A stretch of 64,000 nt of DNA, from contig NZ_JACVZE010000006.1 of NCBI RefSeq assembly GCF_015461805.1, forward strand, positions 248,001-312,000, in the 5' to 3' direction. The position numbers and the translations under genes were made by a program. The number at the start of each line of letters is the position of its first letter. Positions within the stretch are counted from its first letter, which is position 1. The notes beneath the pieces were generated by a model. That model was not told where the DNA came from. It searched no databases and saw only the letters and a program-made list of their open reading frames with translations. The stretch is from Pseudomonas pisciculturae. GTDB lineage: Bacteria; Pseudomonadota; Gammaproteobacteria; Pseudomonadales; Pseudomonadaceae. Of the stretch, positions 34,626-44,079 are shown in pieces.

Positions 34626-37058
34626 TCAGAAGTCGTAGGCCAGCTTGGTGTACCAGTAGCCGCCGCCGGGGTAGAACGGTGGGTTGCCGTAAGCCGCCAG
34701 GCCCAGGTTGCTGTAGACGGCGTGCTTGTCGGGGCGCACGTCGAAGATGTTGGTGCCGCCGATGCTCACGGTGAGGCTGTCGACGAAGGTGTAGCTCACG
34801 TCCAGGTCGGTGATCCATTTGGCGCCGAAGCTGCGGTCGCCTGTGGGGTTCACGGCGAGGGTCTTGACCGCGCCGTAGCGGGCGGTTTGCAGGTTGACCG
34901 CCAGGTCCGAGACCTTCCAGTTGGCGCCCAGAATCCACTTGGTCTTGGGTGAGGCGTCAGTCAGGTCGCCTGCGCGGTCGCGGCCCACCAGGGTCACACC
35001 AGAACCTGCCAGCGCATTCGGCGTGTCGCGGGTGCCTTCAATGGTGGTCTTGTTCCAGTTGAAGCCCAGGCTCCAGCGCACCTCGCCAAAGTTATCCAGC
35101 GGCGTGGTGTGGTCGGCCACTACGTCCAGGCCTTTGGTGCGAGTATCGAAGGCGTTGGTGTAGTAGTTGACCCAGGTGCCGCTGGGCACGCCTTGGGCGG
35201 TGAGAATGGCGTTGATCGCGCCGTTGCCGCGGTCGTAGATGTTACTGGTCAGGGCGATGCGGTCATCGATGTCGATCAGGTAGGCATCGGCGGTGATGCT
35301 GGTGCGCGGCGCCGGTTGCCACGTGAGGCCCAGCCCGAGGTTGCGGGATTTCTCCGGCTTGAGGTCATCGCCACCCAGGGCTTTTGCCAGGTTGCTGCCC
35401 GAAGGCGTCAGGCGAGTCACGGCCGGCACCACGTTGCCGTTGGCATCCACCGCAACGCGGTTGTCGGCCACGGTGTAACCGATCTGGGTCAACGAGGGCG
35501 CACGGAAACCGGTGCCCACGGTGCCGCGCACGGCCACGGTGTCGGTCAGCTCGTAGCGCGAGTTCACTTTCAGGCCAAAGGTGTTGCCTGAGTCATCGTC
35601 GTAGTGTTCGATGCGGCCGGCGACATCGAGAAACCAGCGGTCGGTCAGGTCAAAGCCCAGGTCGAGGTAGCCGGCGTAGTTATTGCGGATCAGGCTGACT
35701 TCATCTTCAGGGCGAATCGTCACCGCAGCCTGTGCACCCGAAGCGGCCGGGTAGGTGCCGGTAATGTAGGCTTCGCGATCACCTGCGAACGTACTGAAGT
35801 GTTCCCAGCGATGCTCCAAACCGGCTGACACCTGCACCGGCGACGTCAGGTTGAACAGGCTGTCGTAGCGGCGTGTGAAGTCGAGGTTATTCACCCACTG
35901 TTCAAAGCGAAAGGTCGCCAGGTTGTCGAACTTGGTCGGTGACGCGGTGCCCAGGGACGGGTTGATGTTGAGGTCGCTGGAGTGGTGCACATTGTTGCGC
36001 CCGTAGGTGGTGCTCAGGTCCCAGTTCCACTCGGCGACCTCACCTTTGCCGCCAAACAGCAATTGATAGTCGCGGTCCTTGATGTTGTTCAGCGGGAAGT
36101 AGCCATCGGGGAATACTTCGGGCACGGCAGCCGTACCGGTGGGCAGGCGGAAATAGTTGGCAGCCTCGGCATCACGCTCGCCATAGGTAGAGAAGGAGTA
36201 CAGCGTCAGGTCTTCGAGCGGCAACTCGGCGTTGTAGGCCAGGTTGAAGGCCTTGAGGTCGGGGTCGCCGTTCTTGATGGCAACACGGTCCCAGGCCGCT
36301 TCCTTGGCGGGGTCATTGAACGCCCGCACACTGCTGTCAGCCTTGTCGTTCCAGGAGGCATTGCCCCGTTTGCGCGCATCGGCAGAGAGGTGAAAGAAAC
36401 CCCCTTCGCCCAGCTCGAAACCCTGGTCACCGGCCACCTTGATGGTTTCGCCCTGGCCGGAAAACAGCTGGCCGTAGCTGGTTTCGAGGTGGCCGCCGCT
36501 CTTGGTGTTCTTGAGGATGATATTGATCACACCCGCCACCGCATCCGAGCCGTACTGCGCGGCCGCGCTGTCTTTGAGCACTTCGATATGGTCCACGGCA
36601 CTCACCGGGATCAGGTCGATGTCTACCGCGTTCGCACCGCTGTTATCGATAGACCCGCGTTGACCGGTGGCGCCGTTATGGCGGCGCTTGCCGTTGACCA
36701 GCACCAGGGTGTAGGCCGGGCCCAGGCTGCGGTTGCTGAGCGGGCGCGTCACCGAGTTGTAGCCGGCGATATTGGTGCCGAAGTTGAACGACGGCAGCAA
36801 CTTGGCAATCGCCTCCGACAACTCAGCCCGGCCGGTTTTGAGCAGCTGGTCGCTGTTGATCACATCAATCGGTGCCGGGCTGTCGGCCACGGTGCGCTGC
36901 TGACCGCGCAGGCCGGTGGAGATCACAGTGACCGTGTCGAGCTTGGCGTCTTCTTTCACGGTGTCGGCGAAAGAGGGCACTGCGGCCAGCAGTAGGGAGC
37001 TGGTCAAGAGCGACAGGTGGAATTTTTTCAGGGGCAGCGGGGCGGTGAGGTCTGGCAT
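34626..37058 (-). CDS. TonB-dependent outer-membrane receptor paired with a peptide ABC importer
   Basis: An 810-aa receptor. The signal peptide is MPDLTAPLPLKKFHLSLLTSSLLLAAVPSFA; a TonB-box-like KLDTVTVIST, the plug domain (GRAELSEAIAKLLPSFNF, PVSAVDHIEVLKDSAAAQYG) and the 22-strand barrel follow, ending YTKLAYDF (terminal aromatic). The frame extends to 37121, but the ATG at 37058 starts the signal peptide. It shows none of the siderophore-receptor subfamily patterns of the pfeA-like gene at 44.5 kb, and its plug (NRSLGPAYTLVLVNGKRRHN) resembles receptors for organic nutrients. It lies 44 nt from the ABC binding-protein gene, and no Fur box is obvious upstream. Confidence 0.88.
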   Translation of the reverse strand: MPDLTAPLPLKKFHLSLLTSSLLLAAVPSFADTVKEDAKLDTVTVISTGLRGQQRTVADSPAPIDVINSDQLLKTGRAELSEAIAKLLPSFNFGTNIAGYNSVTRPLSNRSLGPAYTLVLVNGKRRHNGATGQRGSIDNSGANAVDIDLIPVSAVDHIEVLKDSAAAQYGSDAVAGVINIILKNTKSGGHLETSYGQLFSGQGETIKVAGDQGFELGEGGFFHLSADARKRGNASWNDKADSSVRAFNDPAKEAAWDRVAIKNGDPDLKAFNLAYNAELPLEDLTLYSFSTYGERDAEAANYFRLPTGTAAVPEVFPDGYFPLNNIKDRDYQLLFGGKGEVAEWNWDLSTTYGRNNVHHSSDLNINPSLGTASPTKFDNLATFRFEQWVNNLDFTRRYDSLFNLTSPVQVSAGLEHRWEHFSTFAGDREAYITGTYPAASGAQAAVTIRPEDEVSLIRNNYAGYLDLGFDLTDRWFLDVAGRIEHYDDDSGNTFGLKVNSRYELTDTVAVRGTVGTGFRAPSLTQIGYTVADNRVAVDANGNVVPAVTRLTPSGSNLAKALGGDDLKPEKSRNLGLGLTWQPAPRTSITADAYLIDIDDRIALTSNIYDRGNGAINAILTAQGVPSGTWVNYYTNAFDTRTKGLDVVADHTTPLDNFGEVRWSLGFNWNKTTIEGTRDTPNALAGSGVTLVGRDRAGDLTDASPKTKWILGANWKVSDLAVNLQTARYGAVKTLAVNPTGDRSFGAKWITDLDVSYTFVDSLTVSIGGTNIFDVRPDKHAVYSNLGLAAYGNPPFYPGGGYWYTKLAYDF

Positions 37059-37257
37059 ATCAGAAAGAGTCCATGTGAGCCTGCTGAAGGCTCCTGGTGG
37101 TCGGGGGTTTAGGTCCTCCACCAGGCATGGGGTCGGTCTGTGAAATGAAGATATCTCTATAAAAAACTGCGGGGAAATTCTTTTTTGGAATAAGCTAATT
37201 ATCAGACAATGTTATTTTGTGGTTTCATAAGATCATCTATTTTTATTATGTCGCGAG

Positions 37258-38169
37258 CTACCCGCCAATGAAGTCACGAACCCCCTTGATGGTCTGTGCG
37301 GGGGCTTCTTCCATCAACCAATGGCCTGCGCCGGGAATCACCAACTCTGTGACATTGTTGGCGGCATTACGCATCACGATGGCTTCATTGTTGCCGAAGG
37401 ACTTTTCACCGCCAATCGCCAGCACCGGCATGGTCAGCTTGGTGGTCATCGTCGCGGCATTGTCCACCGCGTCCTGGCGGATGCTGCGAAACTGCGCAAA
37501 CGCGGCGCGCATGGTGCCGGGGCGCGCGTACAGCTTGGCGTAATGCTGACGGGTTTCTTCATCGATTTTGGTGCGGTCGCCCGCGAACTCATTCCAGAAA
37601 CGGTCGAGATAAATACGTTCACGGCCGGCCACCAGGCGCTCGGCGTCGGGCCCACCGAAATCGAAGTGCCACAGCATGGGCGAGCGCACGATGTCGTTCC
37701 ACGGCGCAATGCCGGGCACTGGCGCGTCCATCACCACCAGTCGGTCGGTCAACTGCGGGTAGCGCGCCGCGTAGGCAAACGCCACCATGGTGCCGATGTC
37801 ATGGCCGACCACCACGGCATGCTCGATGCCCAGTTTGGCGAGTACGCCACGTACATCGGCAGCTTGGGTTTTCTTGTCGTAGCCACTCTCGGGAATCGAC
37901 GACAAACCCAGGCCGCGCAGGTCGGGCACTACCACGGTGTGGTCCCGAGCGAGGTCAGCGGCCAACGGCGCCCACATATCGCCGGTGTCACCAAAGCCAT
38001 GCAGCAACACCACGGCTGGCCCTTTGCCGCCAACGCGCACGTGGATCTTGGCGCCTTCGACGGCAATGTCCTGGGTATGAAATGACGCGGGGAAGGCGGG
38101 CACGCCGGCGTGGGCCGCAGCGGCCACGGCGAGGAGCATGGATGCGATCAGCAGGGCTCGGGTCATCAT
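37258..38169 (-). CDS. Secreted alpha/beta hydrolase (epoxide hydrolase / dehalogenase-like)
   Basis: A 303-aa protein with a signal peptide (MMTRALLIASMLLAVAAAAHA). It has the alpha/beta hydrolase oxyanion motif VVLLHGFGDTGDMW, an aspartate nucleophile in VVGHDIGTMVA rather than Ser, and the catalytic His in PGAGHWLMEEAP. An Asp nucleophile points to epoxide hydrolases or haloalkane dehalogenases, acting here in the periplasm. The ATG at 38169 has GGAG 5 nt upstream. It is upstream of the TonB receptor on the same strand with a 199-bp gap that holds its own T-rich promoter region, so it is probably a separate transcript. Confidence 0.82.
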   Translation of the reverse strand: MMTRALLIASMLLAVAAAAHAGVPAFPASFHTQDIAVEGAKIHVRVGGKGPAVVLLHGFGDTGDMWAPLAADLARDHTVVVPDLRGLGLSSIPESGYDKKTQAADVRGVLAKLGIEHAVVVGHDIGTMVAFAYAARYPQLTDRLVVMDAPVPGIAPWNDIVRSPMLWHFDFGGPDAERLVAGRERIYLDRFWNEFAGDRTKIDEETRQHYAKLYARPGTMRAAFAQFRSIRQDAVDNAATMTTKLTMPVLAIGGEKSFGNNEAIVMRNAANNVTELVIPGAGHWLMEEAPAQTIKGVRDFIGG

Positions 38170-38345
38170 GGCGTCTCCAGGAGGGTGTGAGGAGCGTAGA
38201 CCCATTTGGTAGGCACCGTACAAAGCACTAATCCCAATTGCCTGCGCCGGGTCTCTTTAGTCCTGTAGGGCGCCGTTGCGTTGGACGGCGCAGCAGGCAC
38301 CTGCAATGGTTGTCGGGACGCCCCAAAACAATAAGGACTTTGCCC

Positions 38346-38750
38346 ATGCTTGGTTACTACGCCCACTACAGTCAGCACTACATCAGCATCCTGATGATCA
38401 CCACCACGCTGTTTTTCGCCATCCCGCTATTTATCGCGCCGATTGCCTGGGCCCGGCTCATGGGCTGGACGATCCCCGAGCACCAGCACCTGGCGATCTA
38501 CTTCGGGCGTTGCTTGGGGGCGTTCATCCTGGTGATAGAGGTTGCGATGCTACGCTCGGCCACCACCGGCACGAGCTTCAGTTACGCCTTCGACTTGCTG
38601 TTTGTGGTGTTCAGCTTGATGTTCGTCGTGCATGTGTACGGTGCGTTGAAACGCATCCAGCCGATTTCCGAAACCCTTGAGATCGGATTTTGGTTGTTGC
38701 TGTTGGTACTTAACACGGTGTTCTATCCGGGGGCGTCTATAACCCTCTGA
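38346..38750 (+). CDS. Small integral membrane protein, unrecognised
   Basis: A 134-aa protein with four hydrophobic helices (about 15-35, 45-65, 75-95, 112-130) and a good ribosome binding site (AAGGA). The frame runs upstream to 38238 but the ATG at 38346 is clearly the start. The sequence MLGYYAHYSQHYISILMITT is not a family I can name with assurance. Its stop codon directly abuts the stop of the convergent LysR gene. Confidence 0.65.
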   Translation: MLGYYAHYSQHYISILMITTTLFFAIPLFIAPIAWARLMGWTIPEHQHLAIYFGRCLGAFILVIEVAMLRSATTGTSFSYAFDLLFVVFSLMFVVHVYGALKRIQPISETLEIGFWLLLLVLNTVFYPGASITL

Positions 38751-39662
38751 TTAGGTGTCAAGCGCCTTGCAGGTGTCGATTAACGTTCTACGTACCCACT
38801 GATGCGCTGGATCGTGATGCGTACGCTCATGCCAGGCCACAGTCTTGCTAAACCCTGGTATTTCAACCGGGGGCTCAAGCATTGCCAGGCCTTCAGCGTG
38901 CAATGCCAGGCGCCGAGGCACAACGGCGATCAAGTCACTGGTACGCAAGATATCGGGCAGCACCAGGAAGCTGGTCACCGACACTGTTACACGCCGCGAT
39001 TTACCGATGCGGGCCAGTGCCTGATCGGTCACCCCGTGGAACGCGCCACCGGAGGGCGAGACCAGTGCATGGTCGAGTGCGCAGAAGCGCTCCAGCGTCA
39101 GGGTTTTGCCCGCTGCATCCGGGTGTTGCGCACGCATCACGCACACATAGCGCTCCTCAAACAACGCCGCCGCGTGCAGGCCCGGCACGGTGCTGTCCGG
39201 GGTGACGAGGGCCAGGTCGATATCACCGCGTTCCAGTTGGCCGGGCAGTTGCTGTGCATCCACTGATTGCACGGCCACGCGGATATTCGGCGCCTGGACG
39301 CGCAGGGCGCTGAGGAACGGCACGACCACCGCGCGCAACGCGTAGTCGGTCGAGGCGATCGAAACGGTCATGTCCGCCGTGGCCGGGTCGAAGGCTTGGG
39401 GCCGCAGCAGGTGCTCAATATCGCCAAGCAGTTGTTTGACCGGCGCTGCCAATTGCTCGGCGCGCAAGGTCGGCACCATGCCGCGCTGGGCACGGACGAA
39501 CAGCGGGTCATCAAAACTTTCCCGCAGGCGGGTAAGCATGCCGCTCACGGCGGGTTGGGTCAGCGACAGGCGCTCGGCGGCGCGGGTGACGCTGCGTTCG
39601 TCGAGCAGGGCATCGAGGGTTTTGAGCAAGTTGAAGTCGAGGTGTCTGATATCAGAATTCAT
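38751..39662 (-). CDS. LysR-family transcriptional regulator
   Basis: A 303-aa regulator with a standard LysR HTH (LLKTLDALLDERSVTRAAERLSLTQPAVSGMLTRLR, residues about 12-47) and a C-terminal effector domain of the NodD/LinR-like type. It is divergent from the SRPBCC-protein gene at 39748, separated by 85 bp, so that gene is its likely target. It ends tail to tail, without any spacer, with the small membrane protein gene. Confidence 0.85.
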   Translation of the reverse strand: MNSDIRHLDFNLLKTLDALLDERSVTRAAERLSLTQPAVSGMLTRLRESFDDPLFVRAQRGMVPTLRAEQLAAPVKQLLGDIEHLLRPQAFDPATADMTVSIASTDYALRAVVVPFLSALRVQAPNIRVAVQSVDAQQLPGQLERGDIDLALVTPDSTVPGLHAAALFEERYVCVMRAQHPDAAGKTLTLERFCALDHALVSPSGGAFHGVTDQALARIGKSRRVTVSVTSFLVLPDILRTSDLIAVVPRRLALHAEGLAMLEPPVEIPGFSKTVAWHERTHHDPAHQWVRRTLIDTCKALDT

Positions 39663-39747
39663 GATGCTCTGGATAAAATATGGCGATTGGCGTTATTTCA
39701 CGCTAGCACCGACCATGGCGCTCGTCCATTACCTCAGAGTGCTGATC

Positions 39748-40284
39748 ATGCGTGAGATTGTCTGGCCAGAAGGCTACCTGCCTGGCTTCACCGAAAACTT
39801 CGTGTCCAATGAAATTATCGTCGCCGGCCTCACTGCCGCCGATGTCTGGCCGTTGCTAAGCCATGCAGCACGGTGGCCGACGTACTACGCCAACTCGGCA
39901 AACGTGCGTTTGCATGACGGGCCAGGCCCTGAGTTGCAGGACGGCACACGCTTCTACTTTGAAACCTTCGGCTTCCCGGTGGAGGCCCAGTGCAATGAAT
40001 GTGTCCCGCCCGTTGCTGGGCAGCCGGGGCGAATCGCCTGGCACGGTTGGGCGGGTGAGGGTGATACGCGTCTGGATGTACACCATGCGTGGCTGATCGA
40101 GGATCTATCCCAAGGTCGTGTGCGCATCCTCACCCAGGAAACCCAGAAGGGTAAGCCGGCTGCGGAACTGGCGATGACGCGGCCAAACCCGATGATCAAT
40201 GGGCATCAGGATTGGTTGGATGGGTTGGTCAGGGCTGCGCGTGAGGCGAGCACTCAAGCGCCGACGCCAACAACCACTGCCTGA
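39748..40284 (+). CDS. SRPBCC-fold protein (polyketide cyclase/dehydrase-like)
   Basis: A 178-aa protein with the START/SRPBCC pattern: VAGLTAADVWPLLSHAARWPTYY at the N-terminus, ELQDGTRFYFETFGFPVEAQCNECVPP in the middle and a C-terminal long helix (NGHQDWLDGLVRAAREAS). Such proteins bind a hydrophobic ligand or act as cyclases. I chose the ATG at 39748; an ATG at 39715 in the same frame is possible. Its last 56 bases overlap the convergent LysR gene. The ligand is unknown. Confidence 0.75.
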   Translation: MREIVWPEGYLPGFTENFVSNEIIVAGLTAADVWPLLSHAARWPTYYANSANVRLHDGPGPELQDGTRFYFETFGFPVEAQCNECVPPVAGQPGRIAWHGWAGEGDTRLDVHHAWLIEDLSQGRVRILTQETQKGKPAAELAMTRPNPMINGHQDWLDGLVRAAREASTQAPTPTTTA

Positions 40285-41125
40285 GTCGCTCGACCGGGTC
40301 GCGTAACGGCGATTGGTCGTTGTGCACCAGGTAATAGCCTTTACCGACCGTCAGAGCCGCTTCGAACACTTGCACCAATTGACCTTGTTCGATCGCGTCT
40401 TCGACCAGCCACGGGCTGGTCAGCACCAAGCCTTGTCCCCGCCGGGCCGCATCGATGGCCAGTTCCGGCTGATCGAAGCGAATGCCGTTGCTCACTTCGG
40501 TATTGCCCAGGCCGACCTGGGCCAGCCAGTTGGGCCAATGCGCGTGCGATGTGGTGTAGAGCAGCGTCACGCGTTTAAGGTCGGCCAACGTGTGTAGCTG
40601 CAAGCGTTCGCGATAGCTCGGGCTGCAATACACCCGCACTTCATCGTGTAGCAACAACTCGGCGACCAGCCCCTGAACCCGCCCATCGCAATGGCGCACC
40701 GCAAGGTCAAAGCCATCGTGCGTGACGTCGACCAGCTCGGTGCTGGCGCTCAGGTGCAACTTGAGTTGCGTGTCTTGGTCGATGAGGGTCGGCATGCGTC
40801 TGGCGAACCACGAATTGGCGAAGGCGGGCGGCAGGCTCAGGCGCACGCTTTGGTCCTGACGGTTGCGCAGGGCAAGGCTGGCGTTCTCCAGCTGTATCAG
40901 CGCGGGTTGCACGTGGTCCCAGTAGGTGAGTGCGGCCTGAGTTGGGTGCAACTTGCGCACACTGCGCGTGAACAACGCCACACCCAGCCACGCCTCCAGC
41001 TTGCGCACCTGTTGCCCGACGGCTCCTGGCGTGACGCACATCTGCTCGGCGGCCAGCAGCGCACTGCCGGTGCGCATGACCGCGTCAAAACAGGCGATGG
41101 CTTTGAGGGGGATATCAGGTTTCAT
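40229..41125 (-). CDS. LysR-family regulator (GcvA-like)
   Basis: A 298-aa LysR regulator of the GcvA/AmpR group (PLKAIACFDAVMRTGSALLAAEQMCVTPGAVGQQVRKLEAWLG), with the effector domain motif FDLAVRHCDG. Start ATG 41125; a frame start at 41146 adds seven residues. It is divergent from the tautomerase and quinone-reductase pair (102-bp gap) and probably controls it. Its 3' end overlaps the SRPBCC gene by 56 bases on the opposite strand. Confidence 0.85.
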   Translation of the reverse strand: MKPDIPLKAIACFDAVMRTGSALLAAEQMCVTPGAVGQQVRKLEAWLGVALFTRSVRKLHPTQAALTYWDHVQPALIQLENASLALRNRQDQSVRLSLPPAFANSWFARRMPTLIDQDTQLKLHLSASTELVDVTHDGFDLAVRHCDGRVQGLVAELLLHDEVRVYCSPSYRERLQLHTLADLKRVTLLYTTSHAHWPNWLAQVGLGNTEVSNGIRFDQPELAIDAARRGQGLVLTSPWLVEDAIEQGQLVQVFEAALTVGKGYYLVHNDQSPLRDPVERLRQWLLASALECSPHAQP

Positions 41126-41227
41126 GGCGCAGATTTTCTCTTCCATACAACGAAAAACGATGGTTTGTCACGGGGTGGGGCATGCCCGGAAAATCAATGG
41201 CTATTAACCCTGATGAGAGGACTGAAC

Positions 41228-41416
41228 ATGCCTGTTGTACGCGTAACCTGGTTCGACGACAAACCTCAAGCTGCCAAAGTGCAGGTGGCTGCCGAGATTA
41301 CCCAAACACTGATCAAGCATACCGGGGTAGACCCCAAGTGGGTCCACGTTGTGTTTGAGGATGTCCCAGCATGTAACTGGGCGGTGGCCGGGGAGCTGTT
41401 CGAGCCGGGGCTCTGA
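41228..41416 (+). CDS. 4-oxalocrotonate tautomerase family protein
   Basis: A 62-aa tautomerase-size protein starting MPVVRVTWF, so Pro would be the N-terminal catalytic base after Met removal. The sequence has the family pattern KVQVAAEITQTLIKHTGVDPKWVHVVFEDV. It has a GAGG ribosome binding site and lies 16 nt before the quinone reductase gene. It is divergent from a LysR gene; this pairing is common in pseudomonads, perhaps for detoxifying quinones or enols, which is inference. Confidence 0.88.
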   Translation: MPVVRVTWFDDKPQAAKVQVAAEITQTLIKHTGVDPKWVHVVFEDVPACNWAVAGELFEPGL

Positions 41417-41432
41417 CCTTGAGGAGCGAGCG

Positions 41433-42215
41433 ATGAATGTTCTGATTGTTTACGCACACCCCGAGCCTCGATCCTTCAATGGCGCGCTCAAAGACCGTGC
41501 GGTCGAGGTGTTGACTGCACAGGGGCATCAGGTTCGAGTCAGTGATTTGTATGCGCTCGACTGGAAGCCGAGCCTGGACGCTGATGACATCACTACCCCA
41601 CGTGTAGACGCCGGCTTTCTAAACCTGGCGGCCGAGCAAGAAAACATGTTCGCCCATGGTCGCGCCACGTTTGATGTGGAGCAGGAGCAGGCAAAAGTTT
41701 TGTGGTGCGATGTGCTGATCTTTCAGTTCCCGATCTGGTGGTTTTCGATGCCCGCCATTCTTAAAGGCTGGGTCGATCGCACCATGACCCGTGGCTTTGC
41801 CTACGCCTCTGGCGAGAAATACGACAAGGGCAAATTCAAGGGGCGCAGGGCTATGGTCTGCGTCACGACCGGGACTGCCGAGAGCCTGTATCAGCCGGAT
41901 GGGATTGACGGGAGCATCCACCACATTCTATGGCCGATTCATAACGGGATCTTCCGCTACTTGGGGTTTGACGTATTGCCGCCGTATGTGGCCTGGATGC
42001 CGGGCAATGTGCCCGAGGGCGAGCGTAAAACGTATCTTGAGGATTACGCCGCAGTGTTGAAGGAAATCGATAAGGTGACACCGTTGTTCTTTCATCCCCG
42101 TGAAGACTACGGCGACGATCAGCGCTTGAAACCTGGGGTTGTGGCGCGCTCAGGTTTCCAGTGGAACCCACGGGCAGGTCAGACCCATCACCAGGCCGCT
42201 GACACCTTCACTTGA
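41433..42215 (+). CDS. NAD(P)H quinone dehydrogenase (MdaB/NQO-like flavodoxin fold)
   Basis: A 260-aa flavodoxin-fold oxidoreductase. The FMN/FAD pocket motifs are visible: NVLIVYAHPEPRSFNGAL at the N-terminus, then LIFQFPIWWFSMPAILKGWVDR and the C-terminal FRYLGFDVLPPYV. It should reduce quinones by two electrons and so prevent radical formation. The ATG at 41433 follows GAGCG. It forms a pair with the tautomerase under the divergent LysR gene. Confidence 0.88.
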   Translation: MNVLIVYAHPEPRSFNGALKDRAVEVLTAQGHQVRVSDLYALDWKPSLDADDITTPRVDAGFLNLAAEQENMFAHGRATFDVEQEQAKVLWCDVLIFQFPIWWFSMPAILKGWVDRTMTRGFAYASGEKYDKGKFKGRRAMVCVTTGTAESLYQPDGIDGSIHHILWPIHNGIFRYLGFDVLPPYVAWMPGNVPEGERKTYLEDYAAVLKEIDKVTPLFFHPREDYGDDQRLKPGVVARSGFQWNPRAGQTHHQAADTFT

Positions 42216-42253
42216 GCCCCGGGCGCTGGTGGTGAAGGCGTCTTGCAACAGGT

Positions 42254-42541
42254 TTATCTGGCCCTGACGCGAGGTGCATACGGCAACAGAAAGACCAGCG
42301 CCACCCCCGCCAACGACAGCATCCCCAACCAGCCCACCGGCCCCATGGCCCAGCCCCAGGCCATCACGTTACAGCCCAGGCTGGCGATCAGTGCCAGCCA
42401 GCCTGTGCCACGCAATACTCTCAGCACGGCTGTGCCGGGCGCTGGCCGGCCGAGGGGTTTGTAGTTGCGTGCAAGGCCCAGGCATAGACCCGTCATGCCG
42501 AGGCAGGCCAGTAGAAGCCCGGTAATCAAGGCTGGGTTCAT
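42254..42541 (-). CDS. DUF3325-type small membrane protein of a siderophore uptake operon
   Basis: A 95-aa protein with three predicted helices (MNPALITGLLLACLGMTGLCLGLA, GWLALIASLGCNVMAWGWA, GWLGMLSLAGVALVFLL). In pseudomonads such a protein commonly follows PepSY and DUF3649 genes beside a TonB receptor. Its ATG overlaps the PepSY stop (ATGA), so it is coupled. Its function is unknown; membership in a ferric-siderophore processing unit is inferred. Confidence 0.7.
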   Translation of the reverse strand: MNPALITGLLLACLGMTGLCLGLARNYKPLGRPAPGTAVLRVLRGTGWLALIASLGCNVMAWGWAMGPVGWLGMLSLAGVALVFLLPYAPRVRAR

Positions 42542-44079
42542 GTCAGTGCGCCTCTTTGATTGTCGGATTTAATGGTGCGCGGCCGGGTCGGTTGCCCGAG
42601 TTTCCAGCAAACCGCTGCGAGCATGACGCCAAGCGCCACGCTGGTGATTTCCAGTGCAAGGGCATGCCCTCGGTTTGCGCCTAGCAGGTTCAACAGCGGC
42701 AAGCCCATGCACAGCACCGCTGCCAACCCCAGCTGTTCGCGCCAGGCGGCTTGCCACGGGCGTGCGATGGCATGGCCCAGGCTCAACAACCAGACCAGGA
42801 AAAACACCCGCACTTCCCACAGGCCGCGTGCGCTCAACTCCACGGGCAGCAGGCGGTTGGCCCAGAGCAGGGCGACGCATGCCACGCCAAGCCCGGCAAC
42901 CACCGCGATGTTGAGGCGCTCTGCGGCGTGATACAGCCACGTACCAAGGATGCCTTCGCTGTCATGGCGTCTTCGGCGCTTGACGGTAAACAGCACCAGG
43001 CCCGTGGCAATCATCGCGCAACTGACCCAGCCACAGATGAAATACAGCCAGCGCATCGGGTAACCGCCAAATTGTGCGAAATGCAGACCGGCCATGACCT
43101 TTTGCGTCAGCAGGCTGGCACGGCTGTCTGTCGGTGCTCGCAGCACGTTGCCGTTCACGCCATCAAAGACCATGCTCATGCCCTTGGTCAGCTCGATGCG
43201 ATTGCCCAGCACGGGCCGTGCCTCGATGCGTGCATCACTGCGCCCAGGATTCTGGATCGACAACCCGGCGACCGGGCCCATGACGCGCTCGGCCTCGGCC
43301 AGCACGGGCGCCAATGCGGTCAGGGGCGCGGCGCTGGCGGCTGCCGGCGGGCGCTGACCCTGGCGAGCGCCGTGTTGTTCCGCTGGCGCGCCGCGCATCG
43401 CACGGTTGACGGCGTCACGGTCGCCACCGAACAGGGCGTCTACGGCCGCCGGCATATAGATCAGGTAGAAAATCACCAGCCCGGTGTAGGTGATCATCAA
43501 GTGAAACGGCAACACCAACACGGCGCTGGCGTTATGCGCATCCAGCCACGAGCGCTGGCCCTTGGCGGGGCGGAAGGTGAAAAACTCCTTGAAGATTTTC
43601 TTGTGGATCACGATGCCGCTGACCAGTGCTACCAGCATTGCCATGGCTGCCAGGCCGGTGAGCCAGATGCCGATATTACGCGGCAGGTTAAGGGTGAAGT
43701 GGAAGCGGAAAAAGAACCCGCCGCCGGCGGTTTCGCGCACGTCCAGCAATTCGCCGGTGGTGGGGTCGAGGGTCTGGCCGCCGCCGCGCCGTTGCTCACC
43801 GCTGGACACGGTCAACTCAGGTGAGCGCGCGGTGGGCAGGCCGATATTCCAGGCACTGGCGTCCGGTGCCTGCGCCTGAAGATACGTCAGCGCGACCTGC
43901 GCGGCGTCGCCCTGGCTGAGGCTGTGGGCGGGAATCTCCGGCTGCATCCAGCCATCGATTTCTTTATCGAACACCGCCAGGGTGCCGGTCAGGAAAATCG
44001 CAAACAGCAGCCAACCCAGCAGCAGGCCGCTCCAGGTATGCAACCAGGACAAGGATTGAGTAAAGGTCTTGTTTTTCAT
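42538..44079 (-). CDS. PepSY-associated TM protein (siderophore reductase-like)
   Basis: A 513-aa membrane protein with several TM helices and a large periplasmic region (about residues 40-160). The N-terminus SLSWLHTWSGLLLGWLLF and the motif LDAHNASAVLVLPFHLMITYTGLVIF are typical of PepSY_TM iron-regulated proteins that resemble ferric-siderophore reductases. The open frame extends upstream to 44427, but the ATG at 44079 overlaps the DUF3649 stop and begins a proper helix. It sits in a coupled trio beside the pfeA-like receptor. Confidence 0.85.
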   Translation of the reverse strand: MKNKTFTQSLSWLHTWSGLLLGWLLFAIFLTGTLAVFDKEIDGWMQPEIPAHSLSQGDAAQVALTYLQAQAPDASAWNIGLPTARSPELTVSSGEQRRGGGQTLDPTTGELLDVRETAGGGFFFRFHFTLNLPRNIGIWLTGLAAMAMLVALVSGIVIHKKIFKEFFTFRPAKGQRSWLDAHNASAVLVLPFHLMITYTGLVIFYLIYMPAAVDALFGGDRDAVNRAMRGAPAEQHGARQGQRPPAAASAAPLTALAPVLAEAERVMGPVAGLSIQNPGRSDARIEARPVLGNRIELTKGMSMVFDGVNGNVLRAPTDSRASLLTQKVMAGLHFAQFGGYPMRWLYFICGWVSCAMIATGLVLFTVKRRRRHDSEGILGTWLYHAAERLNIAVVAGLGVACVALLWANRLLPVELSARGLWEVRVFFLVWLLSLGHAIARPWQAAWREQLGLAAVLCMGLPLLNLLGANRGHALALEITSVALGVMLAAVCWKLGQPTRPRTIKSDNQRGALT

